A stretch of 64,000 nucleotides of DNA from Microbacterium jejuense (GCF_019511665.1 NZ_JAEUAW010000012.1:62001-126000), one strand, 5' to 3'; counted from the stretch's first letter, positions 1 to 10,134 are shown. Made by a program: numbers and translations. The notes: generated from the letters alone by a model not told the origin.

Positions 1-492
1 TACGCGAACGGCGTGCTCGAGGTCGAGCTGGTCGCGCCGCCCGAGGCCACCGTCTGCACCGCCGACTACGTCCCCCGGGCGACCCTCGTCGGCGTGCCCG
101 AGGGAGTCGACCCGACGCAGGACCTCGAGATCCGACTCACCGGCGAGTACACCGGAGACACCGATCTGGACGGCGTCGCGGGGCTCACGGCCGGAGGTTC
201 CACGGACTACCTGCCGAGCGCCGGCTGGGCCGACGACGGCCAGTTCGTGATCGTCACGTGGGGGTCGTCGACGTGCGTGCCGGTGATCTCGGAGGTCGCA
301 GCGACGAGCTCGACCGAGGTCACCGTCACCTTCGCGACGCCGCCGGCGGACCAGGCCTGCACGATGGACATGGTGCCTCGCGCGACCGTCGCGCAGGTCA
401 CGACCGAGCTCGACGACGACGGCGAGGTCTTCGCGATCCTCACCGGCGCCGAGTTCGACAACGTGCGCATCCCGATCATCGGCCACGACTGA
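1..492 (+). CDS. secreted repeat protein, C-terminal part (5' end outside window)
   Basis: The reading frame is open from the first base, so this is the tail of a longer gene; the GTG at 13 is probably an internal Val. The visible 163 residues contain two similar halves, each with an APP or TPP turn, a Cys-Thr pair, and a VPRAT motif followed by an acidic stretch and a LTG turn (roughly residues 9-55 and 107-155). The composition is acidic, Thr/Val rich and Cys-containing, which fits an extracytoplasmic beta-sheet protein. No enzyme motif is seen and I do not recognise the family. It stops at 490-492, five bases before a strong hairpin at 497-537, so it is the last gene of its unit. Confidence 0.6.
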   Translation, partial: YANGVLEVELVAPPEATVCTADYVPRATLVGVPEGVDPTQDLEIRLTGEYTGDTDLDGVAGLTAGGSTDYLPSAGWADDGQFVIVTWGSSTCVPVISEVAATSSTEVTVTFATPPADQACTMDMVPRATVAQVTTELDDDGEVFAILTGAEFDNVRIPIIGHD

Positions 493-496
493 CGCG

Positions 497-537
497 GTGG
501 TTCCGGGATGCCGCGGCCGGCGGCATCCCGGAACCAC
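497..537 (+). terminator. 17-bp perfect hairpin after the first gene
   Basis: Arms at 497-513 and 521-537 are perfect reverse complements with a 7-nt loop. No T-run follows. The arms contain the GGATGCCG/CGGCATCC core shared by most intergenic hairpins in this window. It separates the first gene from the giant surface protein. Confidence 0.8.
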
Positions 538-619
538 GCAGTTGGGCGAGAAGTGCTCGCTATCTGCGGTTCTCGTCGATATGGTGAGCGGACGGAGGGC
601 TTTCCCGAGGGGAGCATCG

Positions 620-3600
620 GTGCGCAGGACCTGGCTTCGGAAGAAACCGGAAGCAACACCCACGGGGAATCCTCGTGCTTCGATCGTCGTGCTGGCCACG
701 GTCGGTCTGCTCGCCGGCGTCCTTCTGCCGATGGCGCCGACGGCGCCCGCGCCGACAGCCGAGGGGGCGACCTTTCCCAGCGGGCTGCAGACCGGATTCC
801 AGCTCAACGGCCACAAGGCACGGACCACCGGCGCGCCGCCGACGCAGTTCGACTGGGACGACTTCCTGCAGCCGCCGCCCACGCAGAGCCAGACGCCGGT
901 GCTCGTGCCGACGGCGCCCTACACGACGGCGCAGGGGCTGTCGTCGACCGGGATCTTCCAGGCCACGTTCTCGTGGGATGACGGCAGCTTCAACAACTGC
1001 GCGGGCAACGCCGACCCGACGGTCGGTCAGGGCGGCACCACGATCAACACCAATCCGTGGGTAACGCGCGCTCAGAACGCCAGCGGCGCGGCAGACCTCT
1101 GCAGCGCGGGGTACGCCGTCGAAGCGCTCTCGGACGGCGACGGCCTGCGGCACTTCATGCTCTACGGCTACTTCACGCGTGCGAGTGGCGGCAGTGCCTC
1201 GTTCGCGACGGCGGTCGTGTTCGAGGGTCCCGCGCCCGGGCGATGCGACGACGTCATGCTCGACGTGCTCTGGCCGGACGGCAATGCGGTGCTGCGCGAG
1301 TGGGTTCCGACCTCCGGCAACTGCGACGCCGTCGACGGCCCCGGGCAGTGGCTCGAGTCGAACCGGGCCATCGACTTCACCCATGCCTCGGGGGTCCGAA
1401 CGGAGGGACCGAACCTCAACACCGATCCGAACACGTTCTTCGAGTACGGCATCGACCTCACGAACGCGGGGCTGTTCGGCGACTCGGTGTGCTCGACCTA
1501 CACGATCGGCACCACCTTCTTCCGCTCCTCGCAGAGCACCACCTCCAACCTGGGCGACTTCTTCACCGCCCAGGATCCGATGTCGGTGGCGAACTGCGGC
1601 ACGCTCTCGGTGACGAAGCAGGTGTCGCCCCCCGGCACGACGGACGACGCCTTCGGCTTCACGGTCACCAACGACACGTCTCAGGGTGTCGTCATCCCGC
1701 CGGATCAGACCTCCATCGCCGACACCGTCCGCAAGGACGAGACGAAGGTCTACGAGGGCGTGATCTCGAGTCAGTCGCTGCATCTGGAGGAGACGGGACT
1801 GCCCGAGAACTGGCAGCTCGAACGAGCGGTCTGCACGTACGTGGATCGCACCGGCGTCACCCGTCAGGTCGACGTGACGGAGCCCTCGACGCCGTTCACC
1901 CTGCAGGGCGGAGGACGGACGGACTGCGTGCTCACGAATACGGCAGCCCTCCTCACGGTGACGAAACAGACGCTGCCCGACGGGTCGGATGCGCGCTTCG
2001 GGTTCACTGTCGACGGAACCTCGCAGGGCGACCTCGGAGACGGGGAGAGCTTCACGATCGCGGTGCCGGCCGGCACCGTGCGGATCGCGGAGGCGGAGGC
2101 CGACGGGTGGATCGCGCCCGATTGGTCGTGCTCGAACGGTCAGAGCGCGCAGGCGACAGCCGCGTTCGAGGTCACCGCCGTCGTCGGCGACAACATCACG
2201 TGCACCGTGACGAACACGCAGTTCGCGACGCTCACCATCGAGAAGCGCGTTCCGCTGGATCTCGCCGGAACCACGTTCTCGTTCGAGTCGGCGTTGCTCG
2301 GCGACTTCGAACTGACGCCGGTCGACACCGGCGTTCCGGGCTTCGCGATCGCCACCAGGACGTTCTCCGGTCTCGCGCCGGGCGACTACAGTGCGGCGGA
2401 AGTGCCGATCGACGGCTTCGACCTCATCTCGCTCAGCTGCTTCGATCCTCCTTACGGCTCCGACGCGGACCTCGAAGGCAACACCGCGGAGATCACCCTC
2501 CGCCCCGGTTCGACCGCCACGTGCTCGTTCACGAACACGCTCACGCCGCCACCGGAGCGGGCCAACCTCACCATCACGAAAGAGACCAGGCCCGTCACCG
2601 AGTGGGACCAGGATTTCGCCTTCTCGATCACCGGCCCCCAGTTCGACGAGACCGGGCCCGAGTCGGTCTCGCTCAACACGATCGGCGACGACTGGTCCTG
2701 GACCGCCGACGTGCTCGCCGGCCAGTACGTGATCACCGAGGAACAGCTGCCCGGGTGGTCCCTCGACTCGGCCGTGTGCAGTCGTCAGAACGGCGATCCT
2801 GTCAACCACACCCTCGTCGGCAACACGCTCACCGTCGAAGCGGTGTCGGAAGCCAACATCACCTGCACCTTCGTGAACGCGATGGAGCCGGCACAGGCGC
2901 GGATCACGAAGACCGTGGCCGGCGTCGGAGCGGGGCAGGCATGGAGCTTCGACGTCTCCCTCTCGCCCGCACCCGGCGACACCCGTGCGCTCGCCGGTCA
3001 GGGGCCGGGTTCCACGTCGACGACCTGGGGCGAGCTCCGGCCCGGGCAGCGGTACGTCATCCGCGAGGCGCCTCGGGCGGGATGGGGCATGGGGGCGATC
3101 AGCTGCGCGGGCGTGACCGACCTCGACACGGATCCGCTCTCGTTCACCTTCGACGCCCAGATCGGGCAGCAGCTCGAGTGCGGCATGACGAACACCGCGC
3201 AGACGTCGAGCTTCTCGCTGCGCAAGATCTCCAGCGGACTCTCGTCGGACTACGACTGGTCGTATCAGGTGCGGCTGACGCGCGTGTCGACGGGCGATTC
3301 CACCGAGCGGACCATCTCGGGGGTCGGCACCTCGGCCGTCACCGAGGCGTGGAGCGACCTCATCCCGGGTGAGGTGTACGAGCTGACAGAGATCGACCTC
3401 CCGGACGAGGTGCAGCAGCTGCTCACCGGCTGCACCGGCGGCACGGCGGAGTCCATTCCTGGCGGCATCCGATTCACCGCTCCGCTCGCAAGCGGCGCGA
3501 CGCCGACGATCCTCTGCAACCTGCAGAACATCGCGCAGCCGGCGTCGGCGACGATCACCAAGACGACGACGAGCGGCAACGGCGGTGCGTTCCACTTCGA

Positions 3601-6600
3601 CCTCACCGCCGTGGGCACCGGCGACCCCGCCACGACGATCACCATCAACGCCGTGGCGGGCGTGGGCACCGGATCGTTCGAGCTCGTGCCCGGTCAGCTG
3701 TACACGATCACCGAACGCGACCAAACCGGTTGGATCGAGGGTGATCCGAGTTGCACCGTGACACCGAACGACGGCCGCGATCCCTACACGATCGACCCGC
3801 GCGAGGAGTTCTCGGTGATGGTGGGCGACGTGGTCGCCTGCGAGGTCGAGAACAGCCCCGCACCGGCCACCGTCACGTTCACCAAGACCGTCGAAGGACT
3901 CGCGGTGAACACGCCCTGGTCGTTCCCCGTGACGCTGACCCCGGGCGGTGGTGAGGGCGTCGCCAAGACCGTGTCCGGCACCGGCACCGGGCCGGCCAAC
4001 GCGGCCTCGGTGAGCTGGACCGACGTCGACGCCGGCACCTACACCCTGGCCGAGGGAGGCTTGACGGGATGGGATGCCGGCGAGATCACCTGCACCGGTA
4101 CCACGATCCCCGGCGGACAGGCCGGATCCATCACGATCACCGTGCCGCAGGGCGGGTCGGTCGTCTGCGTCGCGACCAACACCGCGCAGACGGCGACCGT
4201 CAACGTCATCAAAGAGACCACGGGCATCGGCCCAGGCGTCCCGTGGTCGTTCGACTTCGGGATCAGCCCCGCTCCCGACGGACAGCCGAACCCCGTGACA
4301 CTCGCCGGCACCGGCCCCGGGACGGCCGGCCCACTCGGGTGGACGGCTCTCACGCCCGGCGCGCTCTACACGATCGACGAGACGGCCGAAGCGGGGTGGA
4401 ACAGCGCGCTGGAGTGCCGCGTCGTCGGCGGCCGCATATTGACGGACGTGTCGTTGCTCGCGAGCTTCCAGTTCGTCGCGGAGCCGGGAGCCTCCTACAT
4501 CTGCGAAGCCGGCAATGCGGCCGTGCCCGGCAGCGGCACGATCACGAAGACCACGGTCGGCGGCGACGGGGTGTTTCCCTTCGTCCTCGACACGGTGCCG
4601 TCGTCGTCGCCCACGACCGTTGACGTCACGACCACCGACAACACCGGCACTGCGCCGCTGCCCCCGCTCACCCCCGGACTGCACTATTCGCTCACCGAGC
4701 CCCCGGTGGAGGGCTGGACCTCGACGGCGGCGCTCGCCTGCACCCGCACGCCCATCTCGGGCGGGCCGCCCGTCCCTGTCGCCGATCTCAGCGACTTCAC
4801 CGTCGACAACGGCGATGTGTTCGCGTGCACCGCGACGAATGAGCAGCTCGGCAAGGTCATCGTCTACAAGGAAGTCCACGGCACCGGCGACCAGGTGCGC
4901 AGCTTCGACTTCACGAGCACGCTGCCGGGTCACGAGAGCTTCACGATCGACGGCGTACAGGACGACGGCGAACTCGTGGCGTACGAGATCGACGACGTCG
5001 TCCCCGGTGAGGGATTCTCGTTCACCGAGGTGCCCGACACGGTCGCGCCCATCACGGACCTCGCCGACCTCGCCTGCACCTACGGCGGCAGCGACCACAC
5101 CGGTGACCTCGAGACCCGCACGGCGACCTTCTCGGTGCTGCCCGGTGAGACCACGGAGTGCTACTTCACCAACGCGGTGCCCGGCACGATCGTGCTCATC
5201 AAGCGCTCCGTGCCGCCGAACTACACGCAGCAGTTCGCCTTCACGATCGAGGGTCCGAGCATCGCATCCGAGGATGAGGCGTTCACGATCAACTCGAACC
5301 CCGCGATCGACGGTGCGCTCCGCAGCTGGAGCGATCTCGACCCCGGCGACTACGTCATCACGGAGGGCGAGATGCCCGCGGGCTGGCACTTCAACGACGC
5401 GCCTGCCACCTTCTGCAACACGACCGAGATCGACTGGGCGGTCGATGCGGAAGCACAGTCGCTCACGATCGACCTGCCGCTCGGCGGCGTCGTCACGTGC
5501 TACGTGTCGAACCGGGCCGACACCGCGTCGGTGTCGGTGACGAAGTCGGTGAGCGGGGTCGATCCCTCGCTCGCCTGGTCGTTCCCCCTCAGCATCACGC
5601 CGACGGGTGGGATCACCGATCCGACCAAGACCGTGTCGAGCACGGGATCGCCGACGGCGACCTGGACCGGCCTCACGCCCGGCGTGACCTACACGCTCTC
5701 CGAGCCGACGGGCACCGGGTACACGACACAGGGCTACACCTGCCGTGACGTCGCGACCGGAGACATCGTCGCAGACCTCACCCCCGAAACGCGCAACTTC
5801 ACGTTCGTGGCAGTGCCCGGGCTGCAGCTCACGTGCGACCTCGAGAACGCCGCCGTGCCGGCCGGTGTGTCGATCACCAAGACGGTCACCGGCGTCGCCT
5901 CCGTCCTGGACTGGTCGTTCGACCTGAACCTGGCGTGGTCCGGCGGCTCGGAAGGCACGAAGCCGCTCGCGGGCACGGGCAACTCGACGACGGCGCCGGC
6001 GACCTGGACCGACCTCGTGCCGGGGCGCCAGTACACGCTCACCGAGACGCCCCAGGACGGATGGGCGCAGGGTGCGATCTTCTGCAACGGCGTCGTCGGC
6101 CAGACGGGTTCGTTCACCTTCACCGCGCAGCCGGGTCAGACGCTGAGCTGCACGATCTCGAACGCCGGGCGCGCGTCGGGTCTGACCGTCCAGAAGGTTG
6201 TCACCGGTGTGGCCGCGGACCTGTCGTGGAGCTTCCCGCTCACCATCTCGCCGGCCGCCGGCGTGTCGGGCGCCCCGCAGCAGAACCTCGCGGGAACCGG
6301 AGCCGTGCCCAGCGCGTCCGCCAGCTGGGCGAGCCTCGTGCCGGGCACGAGGTACACGATCGGCGAGACCCTGCCGCCCGGCTGGACCCTCGACGACGTC
6401 GTCTGCGTGGGTGCCGAGGTCGAACAGGTGCTCAACGTCTTCAGCTTCGTCGCACCGCTGAGCGGCCAGGTGGCCTGCACCGTCACGAACCTCGCCGCGC
6501 AGGCGTCGCTGACCATCGAGAAGACGGTTGCCGGCGTCGCCGACGACTACGACTGGTCGTTCGACATGTCGCTCACGCCCGAGGCCGTGCCTGCGAACCC

Positions 6601-8932
6601 GCTCACGATCTCGGGCACGGGCGCCGCGACCGAGTCCGAAGCGTTCGCAGAGCTCGTACCGGGCACGCTGTACACGCTCGCCGAGGCCCCGCAGGAGCAG
6701 TGGAGCACGGACGGCTTCACGTGCACGGTCCCCGACGCCGACACCGCGGCATCCGGCTACCAGTTCCGGGCGGGGATCGGCCAGGCCATCACGTGCTCGA
6801 TCACGAACACCGCCGCCCCGGCGACGCTGTCGTTCGTCAAGACGGTCGCCGGCGTCGCCGACGATTACGGCTGGTCCTTCCCCGTCACGCTCGACCCCGC
6901 CGCGGGTGACGTCTCGACGCAGGATGCCGCCGGCACCGGCAGCACGTCGTCCGAAGCGCTGGCATGGCAAGGTCTCGTGCCCGGGCAGCGGTACGAGCTC
7001 ACCGAGGTCGCCGACGGCTTCGCCGCGGGGGAGTTCGACTGCGGCATCCGCGGCGAGCCGATCGAATCCGGCGCAGCGTTCACGCCCGAGCCCGGCGACG
7101 AGATCTCGTGCGCGGTGACCAACACCGCGATCGCGCCGACGGTGTCGATCACCAAGACGGTCACGGGAGTCGCCGACGGCTACGACTGGAGCGTCGACGT
7201 CACGATCGACCCGGCTGCCGACCCGTCAGCCACCCAGACGCTCGCCGGAACGGGCCCCGGCACGAGCGATCCTGCGGAGTGGACGGGACTCGTGCCCGGC
7301 GGCACCTACACCGTCACGGAGGACTCGACGGGCTGGAGCCTCACCGACTTCGCGTGCGACGCGGACGGCGCCGAGCCCGTCGAGGGCGGGGTGACGTTCA
7401 CGGCGCTCCCGGGCGCCGAGATCCAGTGCGAGGCCGAGAACGCCGCCGTGCTCGGCAGCGGCACGATCGAGAAGACGGCGGTCGGCGGAGACGGGTCGTT
7501 CGACTTCGTGCTGACGCCGGAAGGCGGCGCCCCGCAGACCCTCACCGCGACGACGACGGACGGCCACGGCAGCGTCGACCTTCCGGACCTCACCCCGGGC
7601 ATCGTGTACTCGCTCGAGGAGTCGGCGGCACCGGGCTGGCGCGTGACGGAGGCGCTCGCGTGCGAGGTCACGCCTCCCGGTGGTCAGCCCGTCGGCATCG
7701 AAGACCTCGACGCGTTCACCATCGACCCGGGCGATGCCGTCTCGTGCACCGCGACGAACGAGAAGCTCGGCCGCATCGTCGTCGTCAAAGCCGTCGACGG
7801 TGACGACGCGACGTTCGACTACACGGGCACGTGGCTCGACGAACAGGAGTTCTCGATCACGACCTCGGGCGGCACTGGAAGCGAGGCGTTCGACGACGTG
7901 GCGGCCGGCACGTACACGGTCGCCGAACTGCCGGCAGACGGCTACGAAGGCACGTCGCTCGAGTGCGTCGGCGGCGAGTCGGGCGCCGACGGACTGACCG
8001 GGATCATCGACCTGCAGCCGGGCGAGACGGTCACCTGCACCTTCTCCAACACCCAGTGGGGCGTGCTGGTGGTCGACAAGTCGACCCAGCCCGCCGGGGC
8101 GACCGCCGCCTTCGACTTCGAGTGGGGCCCCGTCCACGGTGCCGCCGAATCGTTCTCGCTCACCGACGGCGACGAGCCCTTCACGACCTCGCCGCTCGAG
8201 CCGGGCGAGTACACCGTGAGCGAGCTGCAGGATCCCGCGTGGGACCTCAGCGCGCTCGCCTGCACGGGTTCCAGCGGCGAACCCGTGATCGATGCGGTGA
8301 GCGCGACCGTCCTGGTCGCGGCGGGTGACACCGTGCTGTGCTCGTTCACGAACGCGCGCATCGCGCAGTTCTCGGTGACCAAGACCGTGTCGGAGCAGCC
8401 CGTCTCGCTTGGCGGCGATCAGTACCGCATCGGCTATCGCCTCGTCGTGACGTCGGTCGGAGACACCGAGCAGTCGTACGACCTCGACGACCGGCTGCAG
8501 TTCGGCACGGGGATCACGATCGTCTCGGCGACGGTGGTCTCGGAGGACGACGTGCCGGTGGAGGCCGGCTGGAACGGCGTGGACGCGGTGCGGGTGGCCA
8601 CGAACGCGCCGCTGGCGGCAGGGGCGTCGCACGTCTACACGGTGACGGTGGTCGCCTCGGTGCCGAGCTCTGTCACCGCCGACGCGCGCCGCTGCGTCGA
8701 CGGCTCCGACCCGACGACCGCCGGCGGCCATCTCAACACCGCGTCGGTCGGCTCCGACGGTGTCATCGACGGCACCGCCGAAGCCTGCGCCGACGCCCTC
8801 CCGCCGACGCCGGGGCCGGGACCCCTTCCGCCGACCGGCGTCGCATTCGTGTCGTCCCTCGCTCTCGCCGTGCTCCTCGCCGGCGCAGGCGTGGCCGTGC
8901 TGCTGTTCTCGCGCCGGCGTCGTCGCGCCTGA
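620..8932 (+). CDS. giant cell-wall-anchored surface protein with 21 SpaA/prealbumin-like repeats
   Basis: About 2770 residues. I chose the GTG at 620 because a GAGGGGAG box sits just upstream and it gives a basic N-terminus (VRRTWLRKK) before a hydrophobic signal segment around residues 20-40; an ATG at 581 is the alternative. After a globular N-terminal region (to about residue 330), at least 21 repeats of 70-100 residues follow. Each begins with a strand like ITKTV or VEKTV, then a (W/F)SF motif, and ends with a C-T-x-T-N strand. This is the layout of SpaA/prealbumin-like (DUF5979-type) repeats. The last unit resembles a DUF11 conserved repeat. The end has an LPPTG sortase motif near residue 2735, one membrane helix and an Arg-rich tail. 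Role inferred: adhesin or stalk protein covalently fixed to peptidoglycan. Domains of this fold often carry intramolecular isopeptide bonds; I cannot confirm that here. Confidence 0.88.
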   Translation: MRRTWLRKKPEATPTGNPRASIVVLATVGLLAGVLLPMAPTAPAPTAEGATFPSGLQTGFQLNGHKARTTGAPPTQFDWDDFLQPPPTQSQTPVLVPTAPYTTAQGLSSTGIFQATFSWDDGSFNNCAGNADPTVGQGGTTINTNPWVTRAQNASGAADLCSAGYAVEALSDGDGLRHFMLYGYFTRASGGSASFATAVVFEGPAPGRCDDVMLDVLWPDGNAVLREWVPTSGNCDAVDGPGQWLESNRAIDFTHASGVRTEGPNLNTDPNTFFEYGIDLTNAGLFGDSVCSTYTIGTTFFRSSQSTTSNLGDFFTAQDPMSVANCGTLSVTKQVSPPGTTDDAFGFTVTNDTSQGVVIPPDQTSIADTVRKDETKVYEGVISSQSLHLEETGLPENWQLERAVCTYVDRTGVTRQVDVTEPSTPFTLQGGGRTDCVLTNTAALLTVTKQTLPDGSDARFGFTVDGTSQGDLGDGESFTIAVPAGTVRIAEAEADGWIAPDWSCSNGQSAQATAAFEVTAVVGDNITCTVTNTQFATLTIEKRVPLDLAGTTFSFESALLGDFELTPVDTGVPGFAIATRTFSGLAPGDYSAAEVPIDGFDLISLSCFDPPYGSDADLEGNTAEITLRPGSTATCSFTNTLTPPPERANLTITKETRPVTEWDQDFAFSITGPQFDETGPESVSLNTIGDDWSWTADVLAGQYVITEEQLPGWSLDSAVCSRQNGDPVNHTLVGNTLTVEAVSEANITCTFVNAMEPAQARITKTVAGVGAGQAWSFDVSLSPAPGDTRALAGQGPGSTSTTWGELRPGQRYVIREAPRAGWGMGAISCAGVTDLDTDPLSFTFDAQIGQQLECGMTNTAQTSSFSLRKISSGLSSDYDWSYQVRLTRVSTGDSTERTISGVGTSAVTEAWSDLIPGEVYELTEIDLPDEVQQLLTGCTGGTAESIPGGIRFTAPLASGATPTILCNLQNIAQPASATITKTTTSGNGGAFHFDLTAVGTGDPATTITINAVAGVGTGSFELVPGQLYTITERDQTGWIEGDPSCTVTPNDGRDPYTIDPREEFSVMVGDVVACEVENSPAPATVTFTKTVEGLAVNTPWSFPVTLTPGGGEGVAKTVSGTGTGPANAASVSWTDVDAGTYTLAEGGLTGWDAGEITCTGTTIPGGQAGSITITVPQGGSVVCVATNTAQTATVNVIKETTGIGPGVPWSFDFGISPAPDGQPNPVTLAGTGPGTAGPLGWTALTPGALYTIDETAEAGWNSALECRVVGGRILTDVSLLASFQFVAEPGASYICEAGNAAVPGSGTITKTTVGGDGVFPFVLDTVPSSSPTTVDVTTTDNTGTAPLPPLTPGLHYSLTEPPVEGWTSTAALACTRTPISGGPPVPVADLSDFTVDNGDVFACTATNEQLGKVIVYKEVHGTGDQVRSFDFTSTLPGHESFTIDGVQDDGELVAYEIDDVVPGEGFSFTEVPDTVAPITDLADLACTYGGSDHTGDLETRTATFSVLPGETTECYFTNAVPGTIVLIKRSVPPNYTQQFAFTIEGPSIASEDEAFTINSNPAIDGALRSWSDLDPGDYVITEGEMPAGWHFNDAPATFCNTTEIDWAVDAEAQSLTIDLPLGGVVTCYVSNRADTASVSVTKSVSGVDPSLAWSFPLSITPTGGITDPTKTVSSTGSPTATWTGLTPGVTYTLSEPTGTGYTTQGYTCRDVATGDIVADLTPETRNFTFVAVPGLQLTCDLENAAVPAGVSITKTVTGVASVLDWSFDLNLAWSGGSEGTKPLAGTGNSTTAPATWTDLVPGRQYTLTETPQDGWAQGAIFCNGVVGQTGSFTFTAQPGQTLSCTISNAGRASGLTVQKVVTGVAADLSWSFPLTISPAAGVSGAPQQNLAGTGAVPSASASWASLVPGTRYTIGETLPPGWTLDDVVCVGAEVEQVLNVFSFVAPLSGQVACTVTNLAAQASLTIEKTVAGVADDYDWSFDMSLTPEAVPANPLTISGTGAATESEAFAELVPGTLYTLAEAPQEQWSTDGFTCTVPDADTAASGYQFRAGIGQAITCSITNTAAPATLSFVKTVAGVADDYGWSFPVTLDPAAGDVSTQDAAGTGSTSSEALAWQGLVPGQRYELTEVADGFAAGEFDCGIRGEPIESGAAFTPEPGDEISCAVTNTAIAPTVSITKTVTGVADGYDWSVDVTIDPAADPSATQTLAGTGPGTSDPAEWTGLVPGGTYTVTEDSTGWSLTDFACDADGAEPVEGGVTFTALPGAEIQCEAENAAVLGSGTIEKTAVGGDGSFDFVLTPEGGAPQTLTATTTDGHGSVDLPDLTPGIVYSLEESAAPGWRVTEALACEVTPPGGQPVGIEDLDAFTIDPGDAVSCTATNEKLGRIVVVKAVDGDDATFDYTGTWLDEQEFSITTSGGTGSEAFDDVAAGTYTVAELPADGYEGTSLECVGGESGADGLTGIIDLQPGETVTCTFSNTQWGVLVVDKSTQPAGATAAFDFEWGPVHGAAESFSLTDGDEPFTTSPLEPGEYTVSELQDPAWDLSALACTGSSGEPVIDAVSATVLVAAGDTVLCSFTNARIAQFSVTKTVSEQPVSLGGDQYRIGYRLVVTSVGDTEQSYDLDDRLQFGTGITIVSATVVSEDDVPVEAGWNGVDAVRVATNAPLAAGASHVYTVTVVASVPSSVTADARRCVDGSDPTTAGGHLNTASVGSDGVIDGTAEACADALPPTPGPGPLPPTGVAFVSSLALAVLLAGAGVAVLLFSRRRRRA

Positions 8933-8937
8933 CCGGA

Positions 8938-8974
8938 ACCGGGTGGATGCCGCGGGCCGCGGCATCCACCCGGT
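8938..8974 (+). terminator. 18-bp hairpin ending the surface-protein gene
   Basis: Arms 8938-8955 and 8957-8974 are nearly perfect complements around a single central base. They contain the GGATGCCG core. Its right arm is also the start of a 31-nt direct repeat whose second copy is at 10326-10357. Confidence 0.8.
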
Positions 8975-8990
8975 CTCAGTCCGCGCGCAC
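8960..8990. repeat. 31-nt direct repeat, left copy (possible target duplication)
   Basis: This stretch recurs at 10326-10357 with one extra G. It contains a copy of the last codons and stop (VRAD-stop) of the HTH gene whose intact copy ends at 10343, so it looks like a scar made when the intervening DNA was inserted. Confidence 0.75.
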
Positions 8991-8997
8991 ATCTTCG

Positions 8998-9048
8998 GCT
9001 CCCCTGTCACAAAGTGCCGTCGATCGCCGCGGGTTGCGACAGGGGAGC
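8998..9048. repeat. CCCCTGTCAC palindrome, copy 1
   Basis: Arm 8998-9012 (GCTCCCCTGTCACAA) pairs with 9034-9048 (TTGCGACAGGGGAGC) with one mismatch and a 21-nt loop. The same palindrome occurs twice after the neighbouring DUF559 gene. Confidence 0.8.
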
Positions 9049-9171
9049 TGAGAGTGAGACGGGGCGGGGAGGCTCCTCCCCTCGAGGTCGCAGGCGCACC
9101 TGGGGGCCGGGTTGTCCACATCGACGGCTGGACCCGTCGGGAAGGCTGTCGAAGTTGCGAAGAGTGAGGGG

Positions 9172-10134
9172 ATGCCTCGGACCAGCCTTCCTCCCCAGCT
9201 CGGCGATCGCTTCGTCGTGGCGGACGCCATCGCCGCGGAGGTCAGCCCGGCGCGCCTGCGAGCCAGCGATCTTGACGCCCCGTTCCACGGCGTGCGCGTG
9301 CGCGGCGATGCGGCGACACCGGACGCCGTCGCCTTCGACAGCTTCGGGCGCCCGCGCGGAGAGCACGAGATCGAGCATCTGATGCGCGCTCTGGCATACG
9401 GTGCACGATCGTCGGAGTTCGAGTTCGCCAGTCACATCACGGCCGCGATCTTATGGGGATGGCCATTGCCGTTGCGGCTGGTGAGCGGCCGCGCCATCGA
9501 CATCGCGGTGGCCGAGCCGCGCCGGCTGCCGCGCAGCCGAGGCGTCCGAGGTCACCAGGTCGTGGGGAAGGTCTCGGTCGTGCGAGAGCCTCGCACCGGG
9601 TTGCTGGTTTCCGACCCCGCGACGACGTGGGCGATGCTCGGAAGGATCCTCGCCGACCCGTATGACCTGATCGCAGCGGGCGACGCGGCTGTGCGCACGT
9701 GGCGCGTGGCCGAACCGCAGACCACGATTCAAGCGCTCGAGACTGCGACGAGACGCGGGCGGCGTGTCGGGATCGGGCAGCTGCGCGCTGCGCTGCCCCG
9801 AATTCGCACCCGATCCGCTTCGCGTCCTGAAACGTACTGCCGGCTCACCCTTGTCGATGCGGGTCTGCCAGAACCCGAGCTCAATTTCGAGGTATTCGAA
9901 GGCAACGTGCGACTCGGTGCCGTCGACCTGGCGTACCCCGCGCATCGGGTCGCCATCGAGTACGAGGGCGAACACCACTTGCTCGACCCCGCGCAATGGG
10001 ACTACGACATCAAGCGATACGAGCGGCTGGCTGCCGCGGGGTGGATCGTCGTCCGGGTGACCAAGACCGAGCTCTTCGGCAGCCCGCGAGAGTTCGTGCG
10101 TCGCGTCCGCGAGGCGATCCGGTCTCGTGCCTGA
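9172..10134 (+). CDS. DUF559 (VSR-like nuclease fold) protein with AbiEi-like N-terminus
   Basis: 320 residues from the ATG at 9172, just after a GAGGGG stretch. The N-terminal 60 residues look like the winged-helix start of AbiEi-type antitoxin proteins, which is family resemblance only. The C-terminal 90 residues match DUF559, a relative of very-short-patch repair endonucleases. Visible there are IEYEGEHH, then a D-x-K-R-Y pattern and a V-V-R-V strand (residues about 281-310), the expected PD-(D/E)xK-like core. Such genes are common accessory genes in Microbacteriaceae and their function is not settled. The gene sits alone between copies of one palindrome and inside a 31-nt direct repeat, so I infer it travels as part of a small insert. 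Confidence 0.8.
   Translation: MPRTSLPPQLGDRFVVADAIAAEVSPARLRASDLDAPFHGVRVRGDAATPDAVAFDSFGRPRGEHEIEHLMRALAYGARSSEFEFASHITAAILWGWPLPLRLVSGRAIDIAVAEPRRLPRSRGVRGHQVVGKVSVVREPRTGLLVSDPATTWAMLGRILADPYDLIAAGDAAVRTWRVAEPQTTIQALETATRRGRRVGIGQLRAALPRIRTRSASRPETYCRLTLVDAGLPEPELNFEVFEGNVRLGAVDLAYPAHRVAIEYEGEHHLLDPAQWDYDIKRYERLAAAGWIVVRVTKTELFGSPREFVRRVREAIRSRA

Noticed and set aside
560..6970. Very long open frame on the minus strand opposite the surface protein
   Set aside because: The product is Arg/Gly/Ala-rich low-complexity sequence caused by high GC at third positions of the plus-strand gene, which has clear repeats, signal and anchor.
9112..9120. TTGTCCACA, an actinobacterial-type DnaA box upstream of the DUF559 gene
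   Set aside because: A single 9-mer without a cluster of boxes or AT-rich unwinding region; not evidence of an origin.
7226..9121. Long minus-strand open frame at the end of the surface-protein gene
   Set aside because: Antisense shadow with no recognisable motif or ribosome binding site.
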